From Streptomyces sp. NBC_01454 (GTDB taxonomy: Bacteria > Actinomycetota > Actinomycetes > Streptomycetales > Streptomycetaceae), in NCBI RefSeq assembly GCF_036227565.1, contig NZ_CP109460.1, forward strand, positions 6,324,001 through 6,388,000: a stretch of 64,000 bases of DNA, given 5' to 3'. The notes under the pieces were generated by a model. The model did no database searches, was not told where the DNA came from, and worked only from the letters and a program-made list of their open reading frames with translations. Both the position numbers and the translations under genes were made by a program. Numbering within the stretch: the stretch's first letter is position 1; each line of letters begins with the position of its first letter. This document shows positions 30,203 to 39,841 of the stretch, in pieces.

Positions 30203-30985
30203 TCAGGCCGACGCCGGCGGATAGAGCCCGCGCGGCAGCTGTGCCGCCGCCGCCTCGTCCAGCAGCCACAGGGTCCGGCTGCGGCCGCGGGCGCCGGCCG
30301 CCGGGGCCTGGACCTCGCCGGCTCCGGACAGGGCCATGGCCGCGGCGTTGGCCTTGTCCGCGCCCGCCGCCAGCAGCCAGACCTCCCGTGCCGCGCGGAT
30401 CGCCGGCAGGGTCAGCGAGACGCGGGTCGGCGGCGGCTTCGGCGCACCGTGCACCCCGACCACCGTCCGCTCCTGCTCGTAGACGGCGGGCAGCTCCGGG
30501 AAGAGCGAGGCGACATGGGTGTCCGGGCCGACGCCGAGCAGCAGGACGTCGAAGGACGGCACCGGGCCGTGGTCCTCGGGCCCCGCGGCGGCGGCGAGTT
30601 GGACGGCGTAGGCCTCGGCGGCGGCATCGGCGTCATTGCCGTACGGGCCGTCCGAGGGGGGCATGGGGTGCACCCGGGCCGGGTTCAGCGGGACGCTGTC
30701 CAGCAGCACCTCCCGGGCCTGGGTGTGGTTGCGTTCCGGGTCGCCGTCCGGTGCGAAACGCTCGTCGCCCCACCACAGATCGAGCCGGGACCAGTCCACC
30801 GCGTCCCGTGCGGGCGCCTCGGCGACGGCTGCGAGCAGCCCGTTGCCGTTGCGCCCGCCGGTCAGCACCACGGAGGCGGAGCCCCGGGCGGCCTGGGCAT
30901 CCACGATCTTGGTGATCAGCCGGGCCGCCGCCGCCTTGGCCATCAGCTCCTTGTCGCGGTGGACGACGACCTGCGGAGCACTCAC
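30203..30985 (-). CDS. pgl: 6-phosphogluconolactonase
   Basis: A 260-residue SugarA/DevB-type lactonase, the second step of the oxidative pentose phosphate pathway. Typical motifs are VVLTGGRNGNGLLAA (about residues 39-53), LDLWWGDERFAPDGDPERN (the family's W-x-DER motif) and LLLGVGPDTHVASLFP. In the last, the usual GxGxDGH is read as GVGPDTH. The GTG start overlaps the opcA stop (GTGA at 30982-30985), so translation is coupled. It is last in the operon tkt-tal-zwf-opcA-pgl. The frame stays open further upstream, but only inside opcA. Confidence 0.94.
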   Translation of the reverse strand: MSAPQVVVHRDKELMAKAAAARLITKIVDAQAARGSASVVLTGGRNGNGLLAAVAEAPARDAVDWSRLDLWWGDERFAPDGDPERNHTQAREVLLDSVPLNPARVHPMPPSDGPYGNDADAAAEAYAVQLAAAAGPEDHGPVPSFDVLLLGVGPDTHVASLFPELPAVYEQERTVVGVHGAPKPPPTRVSLTLPAIRAAREVWLLAAGADKANAAAMALSGAGEVQAPAAGARGRSRTLWLLDEAAAAQLPRGLYPPASA

Positions 30986-32010
30986 TTGGCGGCTGCCTTC
31001 TTCGCGGGCGCCTTCTTCCCCGCGGGCTTGGCCGCGGCGCTGCCGGCCGCCGCCGGCTCCGCGTCCGCCGGCGAGGGGTCCTTGCCCGTGCCGAGCCGGT
31101 CCACGCCGTACTTGAGCGCGGCGGCGTAGATGTCGTCCGGATCGAGCCGGCGCAGCTCCTCGGCGAGCAGCTCGGAGGTGTCCCGCCGCTTGAGCGCCAC
31201 CGCACGGTCGGGCTGGTGCGGCATGCAGAGCGTGGCCAGCGAGCCGTCCGGGCGGTCCAGCACTATCGAGCCGATGCCGGACTCCATGCGGACGGCGGTC
31301 AGGCCGGGGCCGGCCGACACCTTGCGGCTGACCGGGATCTTCAGCCGGTCGGCCAGCCACATGGCGAGCAGCTCGCAGCTGGGGTTGAACTCCTCGCCCT
31401 CGACCTCCGCCGAGGCGACCGTGCACGGGGCCTGGTCGAGCGCCGCCGCCAGCATCGAGCGCCACGGCGTGATCCGGGTCCAGGACAGGTCCGTGTCGCC
31501 CGGCGTGTAGGTCTCCGCGCGGGCGGACAGCTCCCGCACCGGCTGCTCGGCGGCGTAGGCGTCGGTGACCCGGCGCTGGGCCAGCGCGCCGAGCGGGTCC
31601 TTGGCGGGATCCAGCGGGGCGTTCACCGCCCACCAGACCACCACCGGGGCATCCGGCAGCAGCAGCGGCAGCACCACGGACTGGGCGTGGTCGATCACCT
31701 CGCCGTAGAGCCGGAGTATGACCGTCTCGCCGGTGCCGGCGTCCGTGCCGACCCGCACCTCGGCGTCCAGGCGGGCCTTGGCGCGGTCGCGCGGCGACCG
31801 GCTGACCCGCTTGATGACGACGAGGGTGCGGGAGGGGTGCTCGCGCGAGGCCTCGTTGGCGGCCTTGAGGGCGTCGTAGGCGTTCTCCTCGTCGGTGACG
31901 ATGACGAGGGTGAGCACCATGCCGATGGCGGGGGTGCCGACGGCGCGGCGGCCCTCGACCAGCGCCTTGTTGATCTTGCTGGCTGTGGTTTCCGTCAGAT
32001 CGATCTTCAT
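30982..32010 (-). CDS. opcA: Glucose-6-phosphate dehydrogenase assembly protein OpcA
   Basis: A 342-residue actinobacterial/cyanobacterial protein required for active, correctly assembled glucose-6-phosphate dehydrogenase. Its start MKIDLTETTASKINKALV and the blocks VVWWAVNAPLDPAKDPLG and MLAAALDQAP identify it. It is encoded directly after zwf with ATGA overlap (32007-32010), matching a partner role. The last 20 or so residues form a Lys/Ala tail ([13 protein letters not shown]) like the one at the end of UvrA in this window. The overlap with pgl keeps the three genes at matched levels. Confidence 0.95.
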   Translation of the reverse strand: MKIDLTETTASKINKALVEGRRAVGTPAIGMVLTLVIVTDEENAYDALKAANEASREHPSRTLVVIKRVSRSPRDRAKARLDAEVRVGTDAGTGETVILRLYGEVIDHAQSVVLPLLLPDAPVVVWWAVNAPLDPAKDPLGALAQRRVTDAYAAEQPVRELSARAETYTPGDTDLSWTRITPWRSMLAAALDQAPCTVASAEVEGEEFNPSCELLAMWLADRLKIPVSRKVSAGPGLTAVRMESGIGSIVLDRPDGSLATLCMPHQPDRAVALKRRDTSELLAEELRRLDPDDIYAAALKYGVDRLGTGKDPSPADAEPAAAGSAAAKPAGKKAPAKKAAAK

Positions 32011-33539
32011 GGCCGGCGCCAGCTCCGTCCGTCTCGTGCGAGCATTTCGTCCGCCTCGGTGGGGCCCCAGGTGCCCGCCGGATACTGCGCGGGCTTGCCG
32101 TGCTTGTCCCAGTACTCCTCGATCGGGTCGAGGATCCGCCAGGACTGTTCGACCTCCTCCAGCCGGGGGAAGAGGTTCGCGTCGCCCAGCAGCACGTCCA
32201 GGATCAGCCGCTCGTACGCCTCGGGGCTGGACTCCGTGAAGGACTCGCCGTACGCGAAGTCCATCGAGACGTCGCGCACCTCCATCGAGGTGCCGGGCAC
32301 CTTCGAACCGAACCGCACGGTCACGCCCTCGTCCGGCTGCACCCGGATGACCAGGGCGTTCTGTCCCAGCTCCTCGGTGGCGGTGTGGTCGAAGGGGGAG
32401 TGCGGGGCGCGCTGGAAGACCACCGCGATCTCGGTGACCCGGCGGCCCAGACGCTTGCCGGTGCGCAGATAGAAGGGGACGCCCGCCCAGCGGCGGTTGT
32501 CGATCTGCAGCTTGACGGCGGCGTAGGTGTCGGTCTTCGACTTGGGGTCGATGCCCTCTTCCTCGAGGTAGCCGACGGCCTGTTCGCCGCCCTGCCAGCC
32601 CGCCGCGTACTGTCCCCGGACGGTCTCCTTGCCGAGATCCTTGGGGATCTTGACCGCGCCCAGCACCTTGGTCTTCTCCGCGACCAGCGCGTCCGCCCCG
32701 AAGGAGGACGGCTCCTCCATGGCGGTCAGTGCGAGCAGCTGGAGGAGGTGGTTCTGGATGACGTCCCGGGCGGCGCCGATGCCGTCGTAGTAGCCGGCCC
32801 GGCCGCCGATGCCGATGTCCTCGGCCATGGTGATCTGGACGTGGTCGACGTAGCTGCGGTTCCACAGCGGCTCGAACATCGTGTTGGCGAAGCGCAGCGC
32901 CAGGATGTTCTGGACCGTCTCCTTGCCCAGGTAGTGGTCGATCCGGAAGACCTCGTTCGTCGGGAAGACGTCGTGGACGATCCGGTTGAGCTCCTGGGCG
33001 CTCTTGAGGTTGTGGCCGAAGGGCTTCTCGATGACCGCGCGGCGCCAGGAGCCCTCCTTCTGGTCGGCCAGCCCGTGCTTCTTCAGCTGCTGGACGACCT
33101 TGGGGAAGAACTTCGGCGGCACCGAGAGGTAGAAGGCGAAGTTGCCGCCGGTGCCCTGGGCCTTGTCGAGCTCGCTTATCGTCTCCTTGAGCGTCTCGAA
33201 GGCGTCGTCGTCGTCGAAGGTGCCCTGGACGAAGCGGCAGCCCTGGACCAGCTGCTGCCAGACCTCCTCGCGGAACGGCGTACGGGAGTGCTGCTTGACC
33301 GCCTCGTACACCTCCTGCGCGAAGTCCTCGTGCTCCCACTCACGACGGGCGAACCCGACGAGGGAGAAACCGGGCGGAAGCAGGCCGCGGTTGGCCAGGT
33401 CGTAGACGGCGGGCATCAGCTTTTTACGGGACAAATCGCCCGTGACGCCGAAGATGACCAGGCCCGACGGCCCCGCGATACGCGGGAGCCGTCGGTCTGC
33501 GGGGTCACGAAGCGGGTTGGCTCCGCTTGAATCGGACAA
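32007..33539 (-). CDS. zwf: Glucose-6-phosphate 1-dehydrogenase
   Basis: A 510-residue enzyme feeding glucose-6-phosphate into the oxidative pentose phosphate pathway and making NADPH. The nucleotide motif is VIFGVTGDLSRKKLMPAVYD (about residues 28-47) and the catalytic signature RIDHYLGKETVQN (about 193-205). The start at 33539 is TTG, preceded by GGAGGG about 10 bases upstream; the product then begins LSDSSGANPLRDPADRRLPRIAG. No ATG or GTG lies between this and the Rossmann motif at a sensible distance. It lies 6 bases after tal and overlaps opcA. Confidence 0.95.
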   Translation of the reverse strand: MSDSSGANPLRDPADRRLPRIAGPSGLVIFGVTGDLSRKKLMPAVYDLANRGLLPPGFSLVGFARREWEHEDFAQEVYEAVKQHSRTPFREEVWQQLVQGCRFVQGTFDDDDAFETLKETISELDKAQGTGGNFAFYLSVPPKFFPKVVQQLKKHGLADQKEGSWRRAVIEKPFGHNLKSAQELNRIVHDVFPTNEVFRIDHYLGKETVQNILALRFANTMFEPLWNRSYVDHVQITMAEDIGIGGRAGYYDGIGAARDVIQNHLLQLLALTAMEEPSSFGADALVAEKTKVLGAVKIPKDLGKETVRGQYAAGWQGGEQAVGYLEEEGIDPKSKTDTYAAVKLQIDNRRWAGVPFYLRTGKRLGRRVTEIAVVFQRAPHSPFDHTATEELGQNALVIRVQPDEGVTVRFGSKVPGTSMEVRDVSMDFAYGESFTESSPEAYERLILDVLLGDANLFPRLEEVEQSWRILDPIEEYWDKHGKPAQYPAGTWGPTEADEMLARDGRSWRRP

Positions 33540-33545
33540 AGGAGA

Positions 33546-34664
33546 TCAGCCCTCCGAGGGAGCGAGGCGCTTGAGCTCCGCCTCCGTCGACTTGAGCAGG
33601 TCAATCCAGGAGGCCTCGAACTTCTCCACGCCCTCGTCCTCCAGGAGCTGCACGACATCGTCGTACGAGATCCCCAGCTTCGCGAGCGCATCGAGGTCGG
33701 CCTTGGCCGCGTCGTACCGGCCGCGGATGGTGTCACCGGTGATCTCGCCGTGGGCCGCGGTGGCCTCCAGGGTGGCCTCCGGCATGGTGTTGACCGTGCC
33801 CGGGGCGACCAGCTCGTCCACGTACAGCGTGTCCTTGTAGGCCGGGTCCTTGACGCCGGTCGAGGCCCACAGCGGACGCTGCTTGTTGGCGCCGGCCTTG
33901 TCGAGGGCGGCCCAGCGCGCGGAGGAGAAGACCTCCTCGTACGCCTGGTAGGCCAGTCGTGCGTTGGCCAGCGCGGCCTTGCCCTTGAGGGCCCTGGCCT
34001 CGTCCGAGTCCTGCTTCTCCAGGCGCTTGTCGATCTCGGTGTCCACCCGGGACACGAAGAACGACGCCACCGAACGGATCAGGGACAGGTCCAGGCCCGC
34101 GGCCTTGGCCTTCTCCAGGCCCGCGAGGTAGGCGTCCATGACCTCGCGGTAGCGCTCCAGCGAGAAGATCAGCGTGACATTGACGCTGATGCCCAGGCCG
34201 ATGACCTCGGTGATCGCCGGGAGGCCGGCCTTGGTGGCCGGGATCTTGATCAGCGTGTTCGGGCGGTCCACCAGCCACGCCAGCTGCTTGGCCTCGGCGA
34301 TGGTCGCGTCGGTCTTGTGCGCCAGGCGGGGGTCGACCTCGATCGAGACCCGGCCGTCCTGGCCGCCGGTGGCGTCGAAGACCGGCCGCAGGATGTCGGC
34401 GGCGTTGCGGACGTCCGCCGTCGTGATCATGCGGATGGCTTCCTCGACGGTGACCTTGCGGGCGGCGAGGTCGGTGACCTGCTGCTGGTAGCCGTCGCCC
34501 GCGGAGATCGCCTTCTGGAAGATCGACGGGTTCGTGGTGACACCGACGACGTGCTGCTGGTCGATCAGCTCGGCGAGGTTGCCGGACGTGATGCGCTTGC
34601 GCGACAGGTCGTCCAGCCAGATCGCGACGCCTTCATCGGAGAGGCGCTTGAGTGCGTCTGTCAT
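33546..34664 (-). CDS. tal: Transaldolase
   Basis: A 372-residue enzyme of the non-oxidative pentose phosphate branch, transferring dihydroxyacetone from sedoheptulose-7-phosphate. The motif [15 protein letters not shown] (about residues 41-55) and the Schiff-base Lys in [14 protein letters not shown] (about 137-150) are clear. This is the longer actinobacterial form. ATG 34664 has an AGGAGA site 9 bases upstream, and the frame extends above it without similarity. It sits 34 bases downstream of tkt and 6 before zwf, so the five genes are one operon. Confidence 0.96.
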   Translation of the reverse strand: MTDALKRLSDEGVAIWLDDLSRKRITSGNLAELIDQQHVVGVTTNPSIFQKAISAGDGYQQQVTDLAARKVTVEEAIRMITTADVRNAADILRPVFDATGGQDGRVSIEVDPRLAHKTDATIAEAKQLAWLVDRPNTLIKIPATKAGLPAITEVIGLGISVNVTLIFSLERYREVMDAYLAGLEKAKAAGLDLSLIRSVASFFVSRVDTEIDKRLEKQDSDEARALKGKAALANARLAYQAYEEVFSSARWAALDKAGANKQRPLWASTGVKDPAYKDTLYVDELVAPGTVNTMPEATLEATAAHGEITGDTIRGRYDAAKADLDALAKLGISYDDVVQLLEDEGVEKFEASWIDLLKSTEAELKRLAPSEG

Positions 34665-34698
34665 GGGTTTTGCATCTCCTACGTGTCGTGTACGGGCG

Positions 34699-36819
34699 TC
34701 AGCGTGCGGTGGCGTCGACGCCGGTGCTTGCGGCGAGCGAGTCCCGGGCGGCGGCCGCGACCGCGTCCGGGGTGAACCCGAACTCGCGGAAGAGGACCTT
34801 GGCATCGGCCGAGGCACCGAAGTGCTCCAGGGAGACGATGCGGCCGGCGTCGCCGACGTAGCGGTGCCAGGTCAGGCCGATGCCGGCCTCGACGGCGACC
34901 CGGGCCTTCACGGCCGGGGGGAGCACGCTGTCGCGGTAGGCCCGGTCCTGCTGCTCGAACCACTCGACCGACGGCATCGACACCACACGGGTGGGAACGC
35001 CCTCGGCCTGCAACTGCTCGCGCGCGCCGACGGCGAGCTGTACCTCGGAGCCGGTGCCGATCAGCACGACCTGCGGTGCGGTGTCCCGGCCGTCGGGGCC
35101 TTCGGCCTCGAACAGCACGTAACCGCCCTTGGCGGCATCCTCGTTGGCCGGGTACGTCGGCACACCCTGGCGGGTCAGCGCGAGGCCGTGCGGGGCCCCC
35201 ACGCCGTACTCCTTCGTCCAGCGCTTGAGGATCTCGCGCCAGGCGATGGCGGTCTCGTTGGCGTCGGCCGGGCGGACGACGTTCAGGCCCGGGATGGCGC
35301 GCAGCGAGGCCAGGTGCTCGATGGGCTGGTGGGTCGGGCCGTCCTCGCCCAGACCGATGGAGTCGTGCGTCCACACGTACGTCACCGGAAGGTGCATCAG
35401 GGCGGACAGCCGGACGGCGTTGCGCATGTAGTCGGAGAACACCAGGAAGGTGCCGCCGTAGACACGGGTGTTGCCGTGCAGCGTGATGCCGTTCATCTCC
35501 GCGGCCATGGCGTGCTCACGGATGCCGAAGTGGATCGTGCGGCCGTACGGGTCGGCGCCCGGCAGCGGGTTGCCCTCGGGCAGGAACGACGAGGTCTTGT
35601 CGATCGTGGTGTTGTTGGAGCCCGCGAGGTCCGCGGAGCCGCCCCACAGCTCGGGGATGACCGCACCGAGCGCGTGCAGCACCTTGCCCGACGCGGCGCG
35701 GGTGGCCACCGACTTGCCGGTCTCGAACGCCGGGAGGTGCTCCTCCCAGCCCTCGGGCAGCTCGCCCGCGGCGATCCGGTCGAACTCCGCGGCGCGCTCC
35801 GGGTTGGCGGTGCGCCAGGCGGCGAAGGACTTCTCCCACTCCTTCTTGGCGTCCCGGCCGCGGTCGAGGGCGCCCCGGGTGTGCCCCAGCACCTCGTCGC
35901 CGACGTCGAAGGACTTCTCGGGGTCGAAGCCCAGGACGCGCTTGGTGGCCGCGACCTCCTCGTCACCCAGCGCCGAGCCGTGCGCGGCCTCGGTGTTCTG
36001 GGCGTGGGGGGCCGGCCAGGCGATGATCGAGCGCATCGCGATGAACGACGGGCGCCCGGTCTCGGCCTTCGCGGCCTCCACGGCCCGGGCCAGACCGACC
36101 GGGTCCAGGTCGCCGCTGGGCAGCTGCGCGACGCGCTGGACGTGCCAGCCGTAGGCCTCGTAGCGCTTGAGGGTGTCCTCGGAGACCGCGGTCTCGGTGT
36201 CACCCTCGATGGAGATGTGGTTGTCGTCCCACAGCAGCACGAGGTTGCCGAGCTTCTGGTGGCCTGCCATGGAGGACGCCTCGGCGGAGATGCCCTCCTG
36301 GAGGCAGCCGTCACCGGCGATGCAGAAGATGGTGTGGTCGAACGGGGAGGTGCCCTCGGCCGCATCCGGGTCGAACAGGCCGCGCTCGTAGCGCGACGCC
36401 ATCGCCATGCCGACCGCGTTGGCGACACCCTGGCCCAGCGGGCCGGTGGTGGTCTCCACGCCGGTGGTGTGGCCGTACTCCGGGTGGCCGGGGGTCTTCG
36501 AGCCCCAGGTGCGGAACGCCTTCAGGTCGTCCAGCTCCAGGCCGTAGCCGGCGAGGTAGAGCTGGATGTAGAGGGTCAGGCTGGAGTGGCCCGCGGAGAG
36601 GACGAACCGGTCGCGGCCGGTCCAGTTCGCGTCCGCCGGGTCGTGCCGCATCAGCTTCTGGAAGAGAAGATAGGCGGCCGGGGCCAGGCTCATGGCCGTA
36701 CCCGGATGGCCGTTACCGACCTTCTGCACGGAATCCATGGCCAGGACACGAACGGTGTCCACCGCCCGCTGGTCCAGTTCGTTCCACTCGAGATCTGTGG
36801 TGGTCGGCTTGGTGCTCAC
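34699..36819 (-). CDS. tkt: Transketolase
   Basis: A 706-residue thiamine-diphosphate enzyme of the non-oxidative pentose phosphate branch. The N-terminal signature is [17 protein letters not shown] (about residues 36-52). The cofactor motif is [20 protein letters not shown] with the closing N of LLWDDNHIS, and the pyrimidine-domain motif is [14 protein letters not shown] (about 425-438). It heads the minus-strand operon tkt-tal-zwf-opcA-pgl. The GTG start at 36819 gives [20 protein letters not shown]; the ribosome site (GGAG) is rather far at about 13 bases. It diverges from ctaB across a 465-base gap. Confidence 0.97.
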   Translation of the reverse strand: MSTKPTTTDLEWNELDQRAVDTVRVLAMDSVQKVGNGHPGTAMSLAPAAYLLFQKLMRHDPADANWTGRDRFVLSAGHSSLTLYIQLYLAGYGLELDDLKAFRTWGSKTPGHPEYGHTTGVETTTGPLGQGVANAVGMAMASRYERGLFDPDAAEGTSPFDHTIFCIAGDGCLQEGISAEASSMAGHQKLGNLVLLWDDNHISIEGDTETAVSEDTLKRYEAYGWHVQRVAQLPSGDLDPVGLARAVEAAKAETGRPSFIAMRSIIAWPAPHAQNTEAAHGSALGDEEVAATKRVLGFDPEKSFDVGDEVLGHTRGALDRGRDAKKEWEKSFAAWRTANPERAAEFDRIAAGELPEGWEEHLPAFETGKSVATRAASGKVLHALGAVIPELWGGSADLAGSNNTTIDKTSSFLPEGNPLPGADPYGRTIHFGIREHAMAAEMNGITLHGNTRVYGGTFLVFSDYMRNAVRLSALMHLPVTYVWTHDSIGLGEDGPTHQPIEHLASLRAIPGLNVVRPADANETAIAWREILKRWTKEYGVGAPHGLALTRQGVPTYPANEDAAKGGYVLFEAEGPDGRDTAPQVVLIGTGSEVQLAVGAREQLQAEGVPTRVVSMPSVEWFEQQDRAYRDSVLPPAVKARVAVEAGIGLTWHRYVGDAGRIVSLEHFGASADAKVLFREFGFTPDAVAAAARDSLAASTGVDATAR

Positions 36820-37284
36820 CCTGAGTCAGGGCTCCTCTCCACATGTCGAATGCCGCGGACGGTATGTCCGCCAGGCGGTGTCGAGCCTACCCCCGCAAGT
36901 GCGTGCGTCTTTTCGACGCTCAGTCGGAGTTTCCGGCGCTCAGTCGGTCGGTGTGGGGCGCCCTGCCAGTCGCTCCCGGCAACCACGTCGGGACCTGGTG
37001 CATTCCCGGCCGGCAGCCGTAACACCAGACTGCCGGGCACCGGTCCGGTTCGCCTCCTGAACGCCGGGGGGACGGGCGGGGGAACCGGCGGGCCATGACG
37101 CCCGGGCGGCCCCGCGGCCCGGTGCCCAACACGAGCCCACCCCCGCGAAGATCGCCGTATGGCCAACGTCTAAAGTGGCGTGGTACGCGCAAGCCCTTCC
37201 CCGACGGGTCCACACCGCCGAAGGAGCTTGCAGGCCTTATCTCTTCTGCGGCAGAGGCCGCTGATGTTACTTCCAGGGGTGTGC
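36820..37284. other. 465-base gap between tkt and ctaB
   Basis: No gene is supported. The gap must hold the divergent promoters of the pentose phosphate operon and ctaB. The only distinct feature is a direct repeat of CGCTCAGTCGG at 36917-36927 and 36937-36947, 20 bases apart, about two helical turns. Confidence 0.5.
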
Positions 37285-38235
37285 GTGACGGCCGTCGAAT
37301 CCCGTCCTGCGGGGGCGCTCGCTGAGGTCTCCGCGAGTCCCGGTGACCGGCCGTTCGGGGCCCGCCTCAAGGCGTTCGTGGCGCTGACCAAGCCACGGGT
37401 CATCGAGCTGCTGCTGATGACCACCGTGCCGGTGATGTTCCTGGCGGCCAAGGGTGTGCCCGATCTGTGGCTCGTCCTGGCGACCTGCATCGGCGGCTAT
37501 CTCTCCGCCGGCGGCGCCGCGGCCTTCAACATGTACCTCGACCGCGACATCGACGCGCTGATGGACCGCACGTCGCAGCGGCCGCTGGTCACCGGCATGG
37601 TCTCGCCGCGCGAGTGCCTGGTCTTCGCGACCGCCCTCGCGGTCGGCTCCACCGCCTGGTTCTGGTACTTCGTCAACCCGCTGTCGGCGATGCTGTCGCT
37701 CGGGGCGCTGCTTTTCTACGTCGTCGTTTACACGATGATTCTCAAGCGGCGCACCACGCAGAACATCGTCTGGGGCGGTATCGCGGGCTGTATGCCGGTC
37801 TTCATCGGCTGGTCCGCGGTGACGAACTCGTTCTCCTGGGCCGCGGTGATCCTCTTCCTCGTCATCTTCTTCTGGACGCCGCCGCACTATTGGCCGCTGT
37901 CGATGAAGGTCAAGGACGACTACGAGCGGGTCGGGGTGCCGATGCTGCCGGCCGTCGCGGGCAACAAGGTGGTCGCGCGCCAGATCGTCGCCTACAGCTG
38001 GGTGATGGTCGGCGTCTCCCTGCTGCTGCAGCCGCTCGGCTACACCGGCTGGCTGTACACCGCGGTCGCCCTCGTCTGCGGCGCCTTCTGGCTCAAGGAG
38101 GCGCACGGTCTGCAGTCCCGCGCCAAGGCCGGGATCACGGGCGCCAAGCTCAAGGAGATGCGGCTGTTCCACTGGTCCATCACCTATGTGTCGCTGTTGT
38201 TCGTCGCCGTCGCCGTGGATCCCTTCCTTCGCTAG
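37285..38235 (+). CDS. ctaB: Protoheme IX farnesyltransferase (heme O synthase)
   Basis: A 316-residue polytopic membrane prenyltransferase that adds farnesyl to heme b, giving heme O for cytochrome oxidase. The first Asp-rich motif is [20 protein letters not shown] (about residues 83-102) and the second is [13 protein letters not shown] (about 210-222). About eight further hydrophobic helices are visible, with [11 protein letters not shown] at the start of the first. GTG 37285 ([11 protein letters not shown]) is chosen for the CAGGGG site; a GTG two codons earlier is equally possible. The companion heme A synthase gene, ctaA, is 1.6 kb away on the other strand. Confidence 0.95.
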   Translation: MTAVESRPAGALAEVSASPGDRPFGARLKAFVALTKPRVIELLLMTTVPVMFLAAKGVPDLWLVLATCIGGYLSAGGAAAFNMYLDRDIDALMDRTSQRPLVTGMVSPRECLVFATALAVGSTAWFWYFVNPLSAMLSLGALLFYVVVYTMILKRRTTQNIVWGGIAGCMPVFIGWSAVTNSFSWAAVILFLVIFFWTPPHYWPLSMKVKDDYERVGVPMLPAVAGNKVVARQIVAYSWVMVGVSLLLQPLGYTGWLYTAVALVCGAFWLKEAHGLQSRAKAGITGAKLKEMRLFHWSITYVSLLFVAVAVDPFLR

Positions 38236-38291
38236 GGGGGTGTGGGGGATCACCCTCACAAAGGGCCGTACTCGCGGGTAGCATGCTGTTC

Positions 38292-38663
38292 ATGGCAGAC
38301 ACCCAGCAGGCGGACGAGCAGGTGGAGACGGCGGGCGGCGCAGCCGCCGGGAAGCGGGCCGGCCGGCGCACGGCCAAGCTGGCCCGGGAGATCCGCGCCT
38401 TCGCCGCCACCCACGGCGGCAGCGCCGAAGGCCAGCTCGCGCACATCGGCCGCGGCCGCATCCGGATCGCCCTCGTCGGGGCCAACGGCGAGTGGGGCAA
38501 CCTCGTCGCCGACGACGCGGCCATCGCCAAGGAGGCCGCCGAGCGGGCCGGCCTCACGCTTCAGGACGACTTCGAGGGCGACCTCGCCGCCCGGGTCCGC
38601 ACCGGCCGCTACGAGTGGTCCCGGATGGCGGGCATCCAGGTGGGCGGCCCGGCCAACGCCTGA
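38292..38663 (+). CDS. Small conserved hypothetical protein
   Basis: A 123-residue protein I cannot assign. The N-terminal 30 residues are acidic and Ala/Gly-rich. The centre reads RTAKLAREIRAFAATHGGSAEGQLAHIGRGRIRIALVGANGEWGNLVADD, a mixed alpha/beta pattern, and the end is FEGDLAARVRTGRYEWSRMAG. It has no signal or membrane helix. ATG 38292 lies 7 bases after TAGCAT, so it is probably leaderless; an ATG three codons earlier would overlap that box. It is 56 bases after ctaB but apparently has its own promoter. Confidence 0.7.
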   Translation: MADTQQADEQVETAGGAAAGKRAGRRTAKLAREIRAFAATHGGSAEGQLAHIGRGRIRIALVGANGEWGNLVADDAAIAKEAAERAGLTLQDDFEGDLAARVRTGRYEWSRMAGIQVGGPANA

Positions 38664-38794
38664 CCGGGGCCCGGGCGCCGCGCGCCGGAGCGCACGCCGG
38701 ACGCGGAGCCCGCTACCTCGCCACCCCTCCGTCCGTTAGGCCACCGGGCGCGGCGCTCGGGCCACGCCCGGCGGGCTCACGGCGAGGAGGGCGG

Positions 38795-39841
38795 ATGGAC
38801 GGATCTCCACCGCTCATCGATCAGTACAGCCACGGCGCGGTGCACGGCGAGCTCGGACTCGGCTCCTTCGAGACCCACCTCGCCGCCGCCGTCGGTGCCC
38901 AGGGCCCGGCACCGGCCGGCACCAGCTACTTCGACACCGTCACCGGCCTGGCGATACGCCGCTGGTGCCCCCCGCTGCTCGGCCTGGAACCCCAGTGCTC
39001 GCCGGCCCGCTACCTCGCCCGCAGACGCGAGGTCGGGGCCTACCGCGCCGGACGGATGCTGCTGCGCGGCTGCGGCATCGGCACGTTCCTGCTGGAGGCC
39101 GGCGCCCCCAGCGACCTGACCTCGGCCACCGAGCTCGCCACCGCCGCCGAGGCCCCCGCGCACGAGGTCGTCCGGCTCGAACCGCTCGCCGAGCAGGTCG
39201 CCGACACCTCCGGCAGCGTCGACTCCTTCCTCGGCTACACCGCCGAGGCCCTCTACGCCGCGGCCCAGCACGCCACCGCCTTCGCCTCCGGGGCCACCCA
39301 CTGCGACGGCCACGCCCCCGAGGCCGGTGAGGTACGGCGCGTCGCGGACCGCTGGCTGCGCGGCCGCCGCCCCGGGGAGCGGCTCGGCGAGCCCGTCCTC
39401 CTGCGGCATCTGCTGTGGAGCGCGGTGGCGACCGGCCTGCCGGTGCAGCTGCACTGCCACGATCCCGCGCCCCTGGCGGCGTTTTTGCGGGCCACGGCCG
39501 GTATCGGCCCGGATCTCGTCCTGCTGCCGGCCGCACCGCACCACCGGCGGGCGGCGCAGCTCGCCGCGCTGCACACCCATGTGTACGCGGACGCCGGGCC
39601 CCGCCCCGAGGACACGCTCGGTCAGGCGCCGTTCGGCAAGCTGCTGTTCTCCTCCGGCGCCCGCGGGCTGCCCGAGCTGTACGTCACCGCCGCCCGGTTC
39701 TTCCTCCGCGCCATGGGCCGGCTCGTACGGGAGTGGACCGACGAGGGGCTGTGCGGCGCCGGGGACGGGCGGCGGATCACGGAGATGGTGGGGTCGGGGA
39801 CCGCGCGCCGGGTCTACCGGCTGGACGCGGCGGCCATCTGA
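38795..39841 (+). CDS. Amidohydrolase-like protein
   Basis: A 348-residue TIM-barrel amidohydrolase-like protein. The start MDGSPPLIDQYSHGAVHGELG has a single His where metal-dependent members have HxH, and the later LPVQLHCHDPAPL (about residues 213-225) supplies HCHD. The end KLLFSSGARGLPELYVTAARFFLRAM resembles the closing strand-helix of the family, but with SSGA instead of the usual metal-binding Asp. Metal binding and catalysis are therefore uncertain. A strong ribosome site (GAGGAGGG) precedes ATG 38795. Its last 28 bases overlap the 3' end of ctaA on the other strand. Confidence 0.65.
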   Translation: MDGSPPLIDQYSHGAVHGELGLGSFETHLAAAVGAQGPAPAGTSYFDTVTGLAIRRWCPPLLGLEPQCSPARYLARRREVGAYRAGRMLLRGCGIGTFLLEAGAPSDLTSATELATAAEAPAHEVVRLEPLAEQVADTSGSVDSFLGYTAEALYAAAQHATAFASGATHCDGHAPEAGEVRRVADRWLRGRRPGERLGEPVLLRHLLWSAVATGLPVQLHCHDPAPLAAFLRATAGIGPDLVLLPAAPHHRRAAQLAALHTHVYADAGPRPEDTLGQAPFGKLLFSSGARGLPELYVTAARFFLRAMGRLVREWTDEGLCGAGDGRRITEMVGSGTARRVYRLDAAAI

